From the NCBI RefSeq assembly GCF_000204195.1, contig NZ_AFBG01000018.1, positions 310,001-374,000 of the forward strand: a stretch of 64,000 nucleotides of DNA, given 5' to 3'. Below the pieces are notes generated by a model that saw only the letters and a list, made by a program, of their open reading frames with translations, was not told the DNA's origin and searched no databases. The position numbers were made by a program, and so were the translations under genes. This document shows positions 17,966-29,821 of the stretch, piece after piece; the stretch's first letter is position 1; the number at the start of each line of letters is the position of its first letter. This stretch comes from Acidovorax radicis N35 (GTDB lineage: Bacteria > Pseudomonadota > Gammaproteobacteria > Burkholderiales > Burkholderiaceae_C).

Positions 17966-18901
17966 CTACATCACCAGCGCCCGGCCCAGCATCACGCACC
18001 AGTCCCAGCCTCGAAGGCGCGGGCGCGTGTGCAGGCTGCCGCCGCGCAGCGCATCCACCTTGTCGAGGATGCGCAGGCCGCCCTGCACCACCAGCCGCAG
18101 TTCCCATCCGGCTCGGCCAGGCAGGCGATGCACCAGTGGGGCTCCGCTCTGCATGCTGGCACGGGCCCATTGGGCGCAGTCGGTGATGAGGCGGATGTTT
18201 TCGGGCGTGTTTTGCAACGCCAGCAACACGGCCTGGCAGGCACCGTGGGCAGCGCAGTCGGCGCGGGGCAGGTAGTGGCGGCCCCGGGGGATGTCCACGG
18301 AGAGGTCCTGCCAGAAGTTGATCAGTTGCAGCGCGGTGCAGATGGCATCGCTTTCTTCCAGCGCCTGGGCGTCCGTCACGCCGTACAGATGCAGCAGCAG
18401 GCGGCCCACGGGGTTGGCCGAGCGGCGGCAGTAGTCCAGCAACTCGGCGCGGTCTGCGTAGCCCTCGGCGTCGCGGGTTTTTTCGACGTCCTGGGCAAAG
18501 GCGCTGAGCAGGTCTGCCAGCAGCGGCACGGGCAATTGATGGCGGCGCAGCACCGATTCCAGCGGCAGGAACACGCTCGCCCAGCGCGGCGAAGGCGGCT
18601 GGCCTTGCGCGATGGCCATCAGGTCGGCATGGTAGGCGGCCAGGTCGGCCAGGCGGGTGGTGGCCGGGGCGTCGCCTTCGTCCGCAATGTCATCGGCGGT
18701 GCGTGCAAAGCCGTAGATGGCGGCAATGGGCTGGCGCAGGTGGGGCGGGCACAGCAGGGACGCGACCGGGAAATTTTCGTAGTGTGTGACAGGGGCGGCC
18801 AACGCGGCAGTTTTATCGTGTCGGGAAGGCCGGGGCGGCGGTGGAGCAGAGGTCGCAGCGCCACGGGCCGAAGGTGAGGGGGGGCTGGGTTGGTCGTTCA
18901 C
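17966..18901 (-). CDS. hpnC: Hydroxysqualene synthase HpnC
   Basis: The 311-residue squalene/phytoene-synthase-fold protein has the Asp-rich sites FARTADDIADEGD and NFWQDLSVDIPRGRHYLP and the HpnC opening HYENFPVASLL near residue 40. HpnC converts presqualene diphosphate to hydroxysqualene. I chose GTG at 18901; the ATG at 18940 lies close to a palindromic operator and lacks a ribosome-binding site. An N-terminal Pro/Ser/Ala-rich stretch of about 35 residues is unusual. It is separated from hpnD-hpnE by about 5 kb of unrelated genes. Confidence 0.88.
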   Translation of the reverse strand: MNDQPSPPSPSARGAATSAPPPPRPSRHDKTAALAAPVTHYENFPVASLLCPPHLRQPIAAIYGFARTADDIADEGDAPATTRLADLAAYHADLMAIAQGQPPSPRWASVFLPLESVLRRHQLPVPLLADLLSAFAQDVEKTRDAEGYADRAELLDYCRRSANPVGRLLLHLYGVTDAQALEESDAICTALQLINFWQDLSVDIPRGRHYLPRADCAAHGACQAVLLALQNTPENIRLITDCAQWARASMQSGAPLVHRLPGRAGWELRLVVQGGLRILDKVDALRGGSLHTRPRLRGWDWCVMLGRALVM

Positions 18902-18941
18902 ACCCCGGATTGTCGCTTGACAAGGCGGGGTGCTTCTCATA

Positions 18942-18967
18942 GATTACTAACCGGTCAGTCAGTAATC
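18942..18967. promoter_or_regulatory. Palindromic operator between hpnC and the RND efflux genes
   Basis: GATTACT at 18942 is matched by AGTAATC ending at 18967, enclosing AACCGGTCAGTC. Perfect 7-bp arms with a 26-bp span fit the operators of TetR-family regulators, which often sit before RND efflux operons. The site lies 120 bp upstream of the adaptor start and 41 bp upstream of the hpnC start. No regulator gene is adjacent, so it would be bound in trans. Confidence 0.6.
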
Positions 18968-19086
18968 AAAAAAACCAATTCATTCAGGGACAAGGAGGCT
19001 GGCCCGTACCCGTTGCAGCGCAGGCATTCGTGCCTGCGTTTTGCGTGCAGCCCCCTTGTAGCCCTTCTTTATTCACCGGATTTCCC

Positions 19087-20313
19087 ATGCGCACACCCTC
19101 CGCCTCGCGGCCCCTTCAACGGCACTCCCGGACTCTGCTCGTGCTGGCCACAGCGGCTTTGCTGGCCGCCTGCTCGCGCCCTGCGCCGCCCGAAGAGCCT
19201 GTGCGCTCCGTCAAATTGTTGACCGTGGGAGTGGGCGCGCTGCAGTCCAGCCTGGAGTATTCGGGCGAGGTGCGGGCGCGTGTGGAGTCGCGTTTGGGCT
19301 TTCGCGTGGCGGGCAAGATCGTCAAGCGCCAGGCCGAACTGGGCCAGCAGGTACGCGCCGGAGAGGTGCTGGCCCAGCTGGACCCCAAGGACTACCAGCT
19401 GGCTACTGACGCCGCGCGTGCGCAACTGGCCTCGGCCACCACACAGCGTGACCTGGCTGCTGCCGACTACAAGCGCTACCAGACCCTGAAGGACCAGAAT
19501 TTCATCAGCGGCGCCGAGCTGGAGCGCCGTGACGCGACGCTGAAAGCCGCGCAAGCCACGCTGGACCAGGCCCGCGCGCAGCTGTCATCGCAAGGTAACC
19601 AGGCGGCCTACACCACACTGGTGGCCGACGTGTCCGGCGTGGTGACGGGGATCGATGCCGAGCCGGGGCAGGTGGTGTCGGCCGGAACCCCCGTGGTGCG
19701 CATTGCGCAGGACGGCCCCCGCGACGTGGTGTTTGCGGTGCCCGAAGACAAGGTGGCGCAGATTACGCAAGGCTCCGAAGTGGCGGTGCGTGGCTGGTCC
19801 GGCGGCGCCAGCCTGACAGGCCGCGTGCGCGAAGTGGCGGCCAGTGCCGACGCTGCCACGCGCACTTACCAAGTCAAGGTGGCCATTGATGGTGCAGACG
19901 CGCCGGCGCTGGGCGCCACGGTGTATGTCATGCCCAAGGCCCTCAGCCACGCAGGCATTCCGGCCATCAAGCTGCCCACCAGCGCGCTGCGCCAGGAGGG
20001 CCAGTCCACGGCCGTGTGGGTGTACGACCCAGCCAGCAGCACGGTGAAGTCGCAAGTGGTACAGATCGCGACGGCCGATGGCAACGAGGCCGTGGTGGCT
20101 GCGGGCCTGGCGCCTGGCATGCAGGTGGTCGCCACGGGCGTGCATGTGCTCTCGCCCGGCCAGAAGGTGCTGGTTTACCAGCAAAAAGTGGCCTCGGCGC
20201 CCGCCAATAAAGCGCAGACAGCTACCAATCCAGTAGCAATGCCTGCAGTGCCCGTCGCATCCGCTGCTGCGGCCGCCACGGCTGCGGCACCCGCAGCTTC
20301 CACTGCCAACTGA
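19087..20313 (+). CDS. RND efflux periplasmic adaptor lipoprotein
   Basis: The 408-residue membrane fusion protein links an inner-membrane RND pump to an outer-membrane channel. It has a lipoprotein signal with lipobox LLAAC (Cys near residue 31), a biotinyl-lipoyl half motif GEVRARVESRLGFRVAGKI, a long helical hairpin (ATDAARAQLASATTQRDLAA onward), the second lipoyl half VADVSGVVTGIDAEPGQVV and beta-barrel strands. The C-terminal 60 residues are Ala/Pro-rich, and part of this tail (DNA 20206-20240) is a copy of repeat family A. The permease gene follows 8 bp later. Confidence 0.9.
   Translation: MRTPSASRPLQRHSRTLLVLATAALLAACSRPAPPEEPVRSVKLLTVGVGALQSSLEYSGEVRARVESRLGFRVAGKIVKRQAELGQQVRAGEVLAQLDPKDYQLATDAARAQLASATTQRDLAAADYKRYQTLKDQNFISGAELERRDATLKAAQATLDQARAQLSSQGNQAAYTTLVADVSGVVTGIDAEPGQVVSAGTPVVRIAQDGPRDVVFAVPEDKVAQITQGSEVAVRGWSGGASLTGRVREVAASADAATRTYQVKVAIDGADAPALGATVYVMPKALSHAGIPAIKLPTSALRQEGQSTAVWVYDPASSTVKSQVVQIATADGNEAVVAAGLAPGMQVVATGVHVLSPGQKVLVYQQKVASAPANKAQTATNPVAMPAVPVASAAAAATAAAPAASTAN
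20206..20240. repeat. Mosaic palindromic repeat, family A, copy 3, inside a coding sequence
   Basis: AAGCGC, four bases, AGCTAC, seven bases, then GTAGCAAT: the same words and spacings as the intergenic copy at 41766-41795. Here the element is translated as part of the disordered C-terminal tail of the RND adaptor. Confidence 0.7.
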
Positions 20314-20321
20314 GGCCGGCC

Positions 20322-23300
20322 ATGACGCAAGTACAACCCAAAGAGGGGTTCAACCTCTCCAAGTGGGCGCTCGACCATCCCGCCCTGACGCGTTACCTGA
20401 TGGTGGTGCTGATGCTGCTGGGCTTTGCCGCCTATTTTCAACTGGGGCAGGACGAGGACCCGCCCTTCACCTTTCGCGCCATGGTGGTGCGCACCTACTG
20501 GCCCGGCGCCACGGCGCAGCAGGTGGCCGAGCAGGTCACCGACAAGATCGAGCGCACGCTGCAGGAAGTGCCGTATGCGGACAAGATCCGCAGCTATTCC
20601 AAGCCCGGCGAGTCGCAGATCATTTTCCAGATCAAGGACTCATCCAAGGGCAGCGAGGTTGCCAACGTCTGGTACAGCGTGCGCAAGAAGGTGGGCGACA
20701 TGCGCTACACCTTGCCGCAGGGCATCCAGGGCCCGTTCTTCAACGACGACTTTGGCGATGTGTACGGCGTGATTTACGCGCTGGAATCCGAGGGCTTCAG
20801 CTACGCCGAACTCAAACAGTTTGCCGACGACGCGCGCCAACAATTACTGCGCGTGCCCGATGTGGCCAAGGTCGAGCTGTTTGGCGTGCAGGACGAAAAG
20901 CTGTTCATTGAAATTTCGCAAAAGCGCCTGTCGCAATTGGGCCTGGACATGAACCAGGTGCTGGCCCAGCTGGGCCAGCAAAACGCTGTGGAAAGCGCGG
21001 GCGCGATTCAGACGCCGCAGGACCAGGTGCAGGTGCGCGTGGAAGGCCAGTTCAACGCCATCGAAGACCTGCGCGCCATGCCGATCCGTGGCCCGTCGGG
21101 CGCGCAATTGCGCCTGGGGGATATCGCCGAAGTCAAGCGCGGCTATGTGGACCCGGCCACCGTGAAAGTGCGCCACCAGGGGCAGGAGGTGATTGCGCTG
21201 GGTGTCTCCATGGCCAAGGGCGGGGACATCATTGCGCTGGGCAAGGCGCTGCACGCGGCCACCGACCGCATCGGCAGCACCTTGCCGGCAGGGGTGAAGC
21301 TCGTCAACGTGCAAGACCAGCCCAAGGCCGTGGCAACCTCGGTGAACGAGTTCGTCAAGGTGCTGATCGAGGCCGTGGTCATTGTGCTGGCGGTGAGTTT
21401 CATCGCACTGGGTTTCCACAAGCGCCCCGGCAAGAATCCGCTGTGGAAGCGCTGGTACATCGATCCACGCCCGGGGCTGGTGGTGGGCATCACCATCCCG
21501 CTGGTGCTGGCCGTGACCTTCCTGGCCATGTGGTACTGGGGCATTGGCCTGCACAAGATTTCGCTGGGCTCGCTCATCATTGCGCTGGGCCTGCTGGTGG
21601 ACGACGCGATCATTGCGGTGGAAATGATGGTGCTCAAGCTCGAAGAGGGCTATGACAAGGTGCGTGCCGCCACCTTCGCCTACGAGATCACGGCCATGCC
21701 CATGCTGACGGGCACGTTGATCACGGCGGCGGGCTTTTTGCCCATCGGCCTGGCCAAGTCCACGACGGGCGAATACACGTTCGCGATCTTTGCCGTGACG
21801 GTGATCGCGCTGGTGCTCAGCTGGATCGTGTCGGTGTACTTCGTTCCGTATCTGGGGACGCTGCTGCTCAAGGTTCCGCCCCATGTCGTGGCCGCCCAGG
21901 CGAACAAAGGCATCACGGATGACCCCCACGAGGTGTTTGACAGCCCGTTCTACCGCGTCTTCCGCCGCTTGGTGAACTGGTGCGTGCTGCACCGTTGGCT
22001 CACCATCGGCGCCACGGTGCTGACCTTTGCGCTGGGCATTGTGGGCATGGGCCAGGTGCAACAGCAGTTCTTCCCGGATTCGAGCCGACCCGAAATCATG
22101 GTGGACATCTGGTTCCCTGAGGGCACATCCTTTGCGGGCAATGAAGAGGTCACCAAACGGGTGGAGCAGCGCCTGTTGTCGGAGCCGGGTGTGAACACGG
22201 TCAGCACTTGGGTCGGTTCGGGCGTGCCCCGTTTCTACCTGCCGCTGGACCAGGTGTTTCCGCAGAGCAATGTGTCGCAGTTCATTGTGGTGCCCAAGGA
22301 TTTGAAGGTGCGTGAATCGCTGCGCGTGAAGCTGCCAGCGCTGCTGGCCGAGGAGTTCCCGGAAGTGCGTGGCCGCGTGAAGCTGCTGCCCAATGGGCCG
22401 CCCGTGCCGTATCCCGTGCAGTTCCGCGTGGTGGGGCCTGATCCGCTGGTGCTGCGCGAACGTGCCGACGAGGTGAAGGCGCAGCTGCGCCAGAACCCCA
22501 ACATGCGCGGCGTGAACGACAACTGGAATGAGTCCGTGAAGGTGCTGCGCCTGGAAGTGGACCAGGCCAAGGCGCGCGCACTGGGCGTGACGAGCCAGTC
22601 CATCGCCCAGGCGTCCAAAACCATCTTGTCGGGTACGCAGGTGGGCCAGTTCCGCGAGGGGGACAAACTCATCGACATCCTGCTGCGCCAGCCGCTGGAC
22701 GAGCGCAATGCCATTACCGACATTGCCAACGCTTACCTGCCCACCGCCTCGGGCAAGTCGATCCCGCTCACGCAGATCGCCAAGCCGGTGTTCACCTGGG
22801 AGCCCGGTGTGATGTGGCGCGAGAACCGCGACTACGCCATCACCGTGCAGGGCGATGTGACCGAAGGCCTGCAGGGTGCCACGGTAACGGCCGCACTGCT
22901 GCCTGCCCTCAAGGACATCGAGGCGAAATGGCGAGCCGCCGGTCAGACGGGTTATCGCATTGACGTCGCGGGGGCCGTGGAAGAAAGCTCCAAGGGCTCC
23001 GCTTCGATTGCCGCAGGCATTCCGATCATGCTGTTCATCACCTTCACGCTGCTGATGCTGCAGCTGCACAGCTTCAGCCGCGCGATGCTGGTGTTCCTGA
23101 CCGGGCCATTGGGTCTGGCGGGGGTGGCGGCGGCGTTGATTCTGCTCAACCGGCCGTTCGGCTTTGTCGCGCTGCTGGGGGTGATTGCGCTCATGGGCAT
23201 GATCCAGCGCAACTCGGTGATCCTGATCGACCAGATCGAGCAAGACCGCGCTCGGGGCGTGCCGGCGTGGGATGCGATTGTCGAATCCGCCGTGCGCCGA

Positions 23301-23504
23301 CTGCGCCCCATTGTGCTGACAGCCGCCGCCGCGGTGCTGGCCATGATCCCGTTGTCACGCAGCGTGTTCTGGGGTCCGATGGCCGTGGCCATTATGGGTG
23401 GGTTGGTTGTGGCCACCGTGCTGACCCTGCTCGCGCTGCCGGCAATGTATGCGGCCTGGTTCCGTGTCAAACGGCCTGCGCCTGAGGTCCTTGGAGGGGT
23501 TTGA
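20322..23504 (+). CDS. RND-family efflux pump permease
   Basis: The 1060-residue inner-membrane pump uses the proton gradient to export drugs or toxic compounds. It starts with a first helix (LTRYLMVVLMLLGFAAY) and the porter entry GQDEDPPFTFR. The proton-relay Asp pair lies in GLLVDDAIIAVEMM, and a C-terminal transmembrane block contains GVIALMGMIQRNSVILIDQI. Two large periplasmic domains are placed as expected. It forms an operon with the adaptor gene. No outer-membrane factor is encoded here, so it must borrow a TolC-like channel. The substrate cannot be read from sequence. Confidence 0.93.
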   Translation: MTQVQPKEGFNLSKWALDHPALTRYLMVVLMLLGFAAYFQLGQDEDPPFTFRAMVVRTYWPGATAQQVAEQVTDKIERTLQEVPYADKIRSYSKPGESQIIFQIKDSSKGSEVANVWYSVRKKVGDMRYTLPQGIQGPFFNDDFGDVYGVIYALESEGFSYAELKQFADDARQQLLRVPDVAKVELFGVQDEKLFIEISQKRLSQLGLDMNQVLAQLGQQNAVESAGAIQTPQDQVQVRVEGQFNAIEDLRAMPIRGPSGAQLRLGDIAEVKRGYVDPATVKVRHQGQEVIALGVSMAKGGDIIALGKALHAATDRIGSTLPAGVKLVNVQDQPKAVATSVNEFVKVLIEAVVIVLAVSFIALGFHKRPGKNPLWKRWYIDPRPGLVVGITIPLVLAVTFLAMWYWGIGLHKISLGSLIIALGLLVDDAIIAVEMMVLKLEEGYDKVRAATFAYEITAMPMLTGTLITAAGFLPIGLAKSTTGEYTFAIFAVTVIALVLSWIVSVYFVPYLGTLLLKVPPHVVAAQANKGITDDPHEVFDSPFYRVFRRLVNWCVLHRWLTIGATVLTFALGIVGMGQVQQQFFPDSSRPEIMVDIWFPEGTSFAGNEEVTKRVEQRLLSEPGVNTVSTWVGSGVPRFYLPLDQVFPQSNVSQFIVVPKDLKVRESLRVKLPALLAEEFPEVRGRVKLLPNGPPVPYPVQFRVVGPDPLVLRERADEVKAQLRQNPNMRGVNDNWNESVKVLRLEVDQAKARALGVTSQSIAQASKTILSGTQVGQFREGDKLIDILLRQPLDERNAITDIANAYLPTASGKSIPLTQIAKPVFTWEPGVMWRENRDYAITVQGDVTEGLQGATVTAALLPALKDIEAKWRAAGQTGYRIDVAGAVEESSKGSASIAAGIPIMLFITFTLLMLQLHSFSRAMLVFLTGPLGLAGVAAALILLNRPFGFVALLGVIALMGMIQRNSVILIDQIEQDRARGVPAWDAIVESAVRRLRPIVLTAAAAVLAMIPLSRSVFWGPMAVAIMGGLVVATVLTLLALPAMYAAWFRVKRPAPEVLGGV

Positions 23505-23554
23505 TTCCCACCCTGCCCGCATCAGGGTAAAATAGAAGGTTGACCGATTTCACA

Positions 23555-23588
23555 CAGGCGGCAGTTCGTGCCGCCTGTTTGTTTGTTG
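23555..23588 (+). terminator. Rho-independent terminator after the RND permease
   Basis: AGGCGGCA and TGCCGCCT form an 8-bp stem with loop GTTCG, followed by GTTTGTTTGTT. It lies 51 bp after the permease stop and just before tRNA-Leu. Confidence 0.75.
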
Positions 23589-23595
23589 TAGAACC

Positions 23596-23682
23596 GCGCG
23601 GGTGGCGAAATTGGTAGACGCACCAGGTTTAGGTCCTGACGCCAGCAATGGTGTGGGGGTTCGAGTCCCCCCCCGCGCACCA
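23596..23682 (+). tRNA. tRNA-Leu(UAG)
   Basis: An 87-nt class II tRNA with acceptor stem GCGCGGG/CCCGCGC, D-loop GGTAGACGC, anticodon loop TTTAGGT (anticodon TAG), a long variable arm, T-loop TTCGAGT and an encoded CCA. Confidence 0.97.
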
Positions 23683-23757
23683 CCCATGTGAGACTTTGCG
23701 GAACACGGCGCTGCTGCGCTGCAGCCAGCACGATCCACATTCATAAGAGGAATAGCC

Positions 23758-25071
23758 ATGGCCGTTACTGTTGAAACCCTTGAGAAGCTCGAGCGCAAGA
23801 TTACGCTGAGCGTGCCCGTCACCCTGATCCAGTCCGAAGTCGACACGCGCCTGAAGCGCCTGGCCCGCACGGTCAAGATGGACGGTTTCCGTCCTGGCAA
23901 GGTGCCCATGAACGTGGTGGCCCAGCGCTATGGCTATTCGGTGCAGTACGAAGTGCTCAACGACAAGGTCGGCGAAGCCTTTGCCGTGGCCGCCAACGAA
24001 GCCAACCTGCGTGTTGCCGGCCAGCCCCGCATCACCGAAAAGGAAGGCGCGCCCGAAGGCCAGGTCACATTCGACGCCATTTTCGAAGTGTTCCCTGAAG
24101 TCAAGATCGCTGATCTGGCCGATGCGGAAGTCGAAAAGCTGTCGGCCGAAGTGACCGACGCTGCCATCGACAAGACCATTGACATCCTGCGCAAGCAGCG
24201 CCGCAGCTTCGCCCAGCGCGCCATCGACGCCGCGGCACAAGACGGTGACCGCGTCACGGTGGATTTCGAAGGCAAGATCGACGGCGAGCCGTTTGATGGC
24301 GGCAAGGCCGAAGACTTCCAGTTCCTGGTGGGTGAAGGCCAGATGCTCAAGGAATTTGAAGACGCCGTGCGTGGCATGAAGTCCGGCGAAAGCAAGACCT
24401 TCCCTCTGGCATTTCCTGCCGAGTACCATGGCAAGGATGTCGCCGGTAAGACCGCTGACTTCCTCGTCACGATCAAGAAGATCGAAGCCGCCCACCTGCC
24501 CGAAGTGAACGACGCCCTGGCCAAGTCGCTGGGTATCGCCGACGGTTCCGTGGATGGCCTGCGCGCCGACATCAAGAAAAACCTCGAGCGCGAAGTCAAG
24601 TTCCGCCTGCTGGCCCGCAACAAGCAAGCCGTGATGGACGCACTGGTGTCCAAGGCCGAACTGGACCTGCCCAATTCCAGCGTGCAGGCTGAAATCGCCC
24701 GCCTGCTCGAAGGCGCCCGCGCTGAACTCAAGCAACGTGGCATCAAGGACGCCGACAAGGCCGAAATCCCTGAAGACGTGTTCCGCCCCCAAGCCGAGCG
24801 CCGCGTGCGCCTGGGCCTGGTGCTGGCTGAGCTGGTGCGTGCGAACGAACTGCAAGCCAAGCCTGAGCAACTCAAGGCCCACATTGACGAACTGGCTGCC
24901 AGCTATGAGAAGCCAGAAGACGTGGTGCGCTGGTACTTCGGCGATCGCCAGCGCCTGGCCGAAGTGGAAGCCGTTGTGATTGAAAACAACGTGACCGAAT
25001 TCGTGCTGGGCAAGGCCAAAGTGGTTGAAAAGGCCGTGTCTTTCGACGAACTGATGGCCCAACAGGGCTGA
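23758..25071 (+). CDS. tig: Trigger factor
   Basis: A ribosome-associated chaperone and prolyl isomerase of 437 residues. The ribosome-docking signature [12 protein letters not shown] is at about residues 42-53, the FKBP-type isomerase domain spans roughly 150-240 ([17 protein letters not shown]), and the rest is the long helical chaperone arm. The start at 23758 follows AAGAGGAATAGCC. It heads the conserved tig-clpP-clpX-lon order seen across Proteobacteria, linking nascent-chain folding with proteolysis. Confidence 0.97.
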   Translation: MAVTVETLEKLERKITLSVPVTLIQSEVDTRLKRLARTVKMDGFRPGKVPMNVVAQRYGYSVQYEVLNDKVGEAFAVAANEANLRVAGQPRITEKEGAPEGQVTFDAIFEVFPEVKIADLADAEVEKLSAEVTDAAIDKTIDILRKQRRSFAQRAIDAAAQDGDRVTVDFEGKIDGEPFDGGKAEDFQFLVGEGQMLKEFEDAVRGMKSGESKTFPLAFPAEYHGKDVAGKTADFLVTIKKIEAAHLPEVNDALAKSLGIADGSVDGLRADIKKNLEREVKFRLLARNKQAVMDALVSKAELDLPNSSVQAEIARLLEGARAELKQRGIKDADKAEIPEDVFRPQAERRVRLGLVLAELVRANELQAKPEQLKAHIDELAASYEKPEDVVRWYFGDRQRLAEVEAVVIENNVTEFVLGKAKVVEKAVSFDELMAQQG

Positions 25072-25127
25072 TAGGCCCAGGCCGGGCGGCTTGTTACCGA
25101 ATTGCCCGGTTGTTGCCGATACACGCC

Positions 25128-25160
25128 AGGGGCTTGTGCTTTCGTGCACAAGCCCCAATT
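25128..25160 (+). terminator. Hairpin between tig and clpP
   Basis: GGGGCTTGTGC at 25129 is matched exactly by GCACAAGCCCC ending at 25156, with loop TTTCGT. The following AATTCATTT is only weakly U-rich, so this may attenuate rather than fully stop transcription into clpP. Confidence 0.5.
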
Positions 25161-25198
25161 CATTTCTGGGTACAGTACCTGCTTGTCTGGAGAAAAAC

Positions 25199-25807
25199 AT
25201 GAGCGCATTGGAAATACAAGGCCTGGGCATGGTCCCCATGGTCATCGAGCAGTCGGGCCGTGGCGAGCGGTCCTATGACATCTACTCGCGCCTGCTCAAG
25301 GAGCGTGTGATTTTTCTGGTGGGGCCGGTCAACGACCAGACCGCCAATCTGGTGGTAGCGCAGCTGCTGTTCCTGGAGAGCGAAAATCCTGACAAGGACA
25401 TTTCGTTCTACATCAACTCCCCTGGCGGTTCGGTGAGTGCTGGCATGGCGATCTTTGACACCATGAACTTCATCAAACCCGATGTATCGACCCTGTGCAC
25501 CGGCATGGCGGCCAGCATGGGTGCCTTCCTGCTGGCGGCCGGCGCCAAGGGCAAGCGTTTTGCGCTGCCTAACTCCAAGGTCATGATTCACCAGCCTCTG
25601 GGTGGCATGCAGGGCCAGGCGACTGAAATCGAAATCCATGCCCGCGAAATTCTCAAGACCCGCGAGCAACTGAACAAGATTTTGGCCGAGCGCACGGGCC
25701 AGCCGCTCGAGAAGATCCAGCGGGACACCGAGCGTGACTATTTCCTGTCGGCCGATGAGTCCAAGGAATATGGTCTCGTCGATCAGGTGATCAGCAAGCG
25801 CGCCTGA
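25199..25807 (+). CDS. clpP: ATP-dependent Clp protease proteolytic subunit
   Basis: The 202-residue serine protease forms the tetradecameric barrel that degrades proteins fed by ClpX or ClpA. The catalytic Ser is in [11 protein letters not shown] and the His in [22 protein letters not shown] forms the oxyanion region. The start MSALEIQG at 25199 has GGAG eight bases upstream. clpX follows after a strong terminator-like hairpin. Confidence 0.97.
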   Translation: MSALEIQGLGMVPMVIEQSGRGERSYDIYSRLLKERVIFLVGPVNDQTANLVVAQLLFLESENPDKDISFYINSPGGSVSAGMAIFDTMNFIKPDVSTLCTGMAASMGAFLLAAGAKGKRFALPNSKVMIHQPLGGMQGQATEIEIHAREILKTREQLNKILAERTGQPLEKIQRDTERDYFLSADESKEYGLVDQVISKRA

Positions 25808-25825
25808 TCCCGGCAGGGTCGCGCG

Positions 25826-25861
25826 GCGGCGTTTTCCCCTGGGGAAGACGCCGTTTTTTAT
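25826..25861 (+). terminator. Terminator-like hairpin between clpP and clpX
   Basis: GGCGTTTTCCCC pairs with GGGGAAGACGCC (with G-U pairs), followed by GTTTTTTAT. This is a strong intrinsic terminator about 20 bp after clpP, implying that clpX also has its own promoter. Confidence 0.8.
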
Positions 25862-25909
25862 TTGGTTATCATCCCGACAACTTTCCGTAACAAGCAAGGC
25901 ATTGCCCCC

Positions 25910-27175
25910 ATGGCCGAGAAAAAAGGCTCTTCCAGCGAAAAAACCCTTTACTGCTCTTTCTGCGGCAAAAGCCAGCACGAAGTGAAGAAGCTGATCGCCG
26001 GTCCGTCGGTCTTTATCTGCGACGAGTGCATTGACCTGTGCAACGAGATCATTCGCGATGAGCTTCCGGCCGGTGACCTGGCGCGAGAAGGCCGCAGTGA
26101 CCTGCCCACCCCGGTAGAGATCAAGACCAACCTCGACAACTATGTGATTGGCCAGGATGTGGCCAAACGCACGCTCGCGGTGGCGGTGTACAACCACTAC
26201 AAGCGCCTGCGCCACAAGGACAAAGCCCACAAGGACGACGTCGAGCTCTCCAAGAGCAACATCTTGCTGATCGGGCCCACGGGTTCGGGCAAGACGCTGC
26301 TGGCGCAGACCTTGGCGCGCATGCTGGACGTGCCGTTTGTGATGGCCGACGCCACCACGCTGACCGAGGCAGGCTACGTGGGGGAGGACGTGGAAAACAT
26401 CGTCCAGAAGCTGCTGCAAAGCTGCAATTACGAGGTGGAGCGCGCCCAGCGCGGCATCGTCTACATCGATGAGATCGACAAGATCTCGCGCAAGTCGGAC
26501 AACCCCAGCATCACCCGCGACGTGTCGGGCGAGGGCGTGCAGCAGGCGCTGCTCAAGCTCATCGAAGGCACGATGGCCAGTGTGCCGCCGCAGGGTGGGC
26601 GCAAGCACCCCAATCAGGACTTTCTGCAGATCGACACGACCAACATCCTGTTCATCTGTGGCGGTGCGTTTGCAGGGCTGGAAAAGGTCATCGAGAACCG
26701 CACCGAAGCCTCGGGGATCGGGTTCGGTGCATCGGTCAAGAGCAAGAAACAGCGGTCGCTGACCGAGGTGTTCACCGAGATCGAGCCAGAGGATCTGATC
26801 AAGTTTGGCCTGATCCCCGAACTGGTGGGGCGTATGCCCGTGGTGACGGCTCTGGCAGAGCTGAGCGAAGACGCGCTGGTGCAGATCTTGACCGAACCCA
26901 AGAATGCGCTGGTCAAGCAATACAGCAAGCTCCTGGCCATGGAAGGCGTGGACCTCGAGATCCGTCCTGCGGCGCTCAAGGCCATCGCCCGCAAGGCACT
27001 GGCCCGCAAGACCGGTGCCCGGGGCCTGCGCTCGATCCTGGAGCAATCGCTGATTGGCACGATGTTCGACCTGCCCAATACCAGCAACGTCGAGAAGGTG
27101 GTGGTGGACGAGTCCACCATCGAAGAAAACAAGCCGCCGCTGCTCGTCTACCGCGAAGCGGCCAAGAAGGCCTGA
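25910..27175 (+). CDS. clpX: ATP-dependent Clp protease ATP-binding subunit
   Basis: The 421-residue AAA+ unfoldase delivers substrates to ClpP. The N-terminal zinc-binding domain has CSFCGK and CDECIDLC; Walker A is [12 protein letters not shown]; Walker B is IVYIDEID; the ClpP-docking loop contains IGF within SGIGFGAS; the sensor-2 region is [12 protein letters not shown]. The start MAEKKGSS at 25910 gives the normal length; an earlier in-frame ATG at 25862 overlaps the clpP terminator. Confidence 0.97.
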   Translation: MAEKKGSSSEKTLYCSFCGKSQHEVKKLIAGPSVFICDECIDLCNEIIRDELPAGDLAREGRSDLPTPVEIKTNLDNYVIGQDVAKRTLAVAVYNHYKRLRHKDKAHKDDVELSKSNILLIGPTGSGKTLLAQTLARMLDVPFVMADATTLTEAGYVGEDVENIVQKLLQSCNYEVERAQRGIVYIDEIDKISRKSDNPSITRDVSGEGVQQALLKLIEGTMASVPPQGGRKHPNQDFLQIDTTNILFICGGAFAGLEKVIENRTEASGIGFGASVKSKKQRSLTEVFTEIEPEDLIKFGLIPELVGRMPVVTALAELSEDALVQILTEPKNALVKQYSKLLAMEGVDLEIRPAALKAIARKALARKTGARGLRSILEQSLIGTMFDLPNTSNVEKVVVDESTIEENKPPLLVYREAAKKA

Positions 27176-27215
27176 GATGACCGGAGCGGGCGCTTTGTTG
27201 ACGCCCATTGAACCA

Positions 27216-27253
27216 TCAACCCTTGCGGCAGTGCGGCTGCGTGCAAGGGTTGA
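27216..27253 (+). promoter_or_regulatory. Long inverted repeat in the clpX-lon gap
   Basis: TCAACCCTTGC at 27216-27226 is matched exactly by GCAAGGGTTGA at 27243-27253, and the 16-nt loop holds a second small stem (GCAG/CTGC). No U-run follows. A further 6-bp inverted repeat (TGTGGA/TCCACA, 27265-27282) lies 20 bp before the lon start. These could be a structured lon leader or operator sites. Confidence 0.6.
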
Positions 27254-27301
27254 AAATCCCCACATGTGGACCAACTTCCACAGAGCACTTTGAGGATTTC
27301 C

Positions 27302-29734
<2,433 letters not shown>

Positions 29735-29739
29735 TGCAA

Positions 29740-29763
29740 ATTTTTTTGGGGAGCCCCAAAAAA
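29740..29763. terminator. A/T-flanked palindrome after lon
   Basis: Seven T, GGGG, AG, CCCC and seven A make a perfect palindrome 6 bp after the lon stop. On the plus strand the U-run precedes the stem, so it is not a textbook terminator for lon, though the long paired stem could still end transcription. Confidence 0.5.
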
Positions 29764-29821
29764 TGCGCTACAATTCATTCCATCGCAGCAAACGTTGTAC
29801 AATGTGAGGCTCCGGTAAAAT

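Noticed and set aside
20844-23243. 799-codon minus-strand frame opposite the RND permease
   Set aside because: His/Gln/Arg-rich shadow of a pump gene with unmistakable family motifs.
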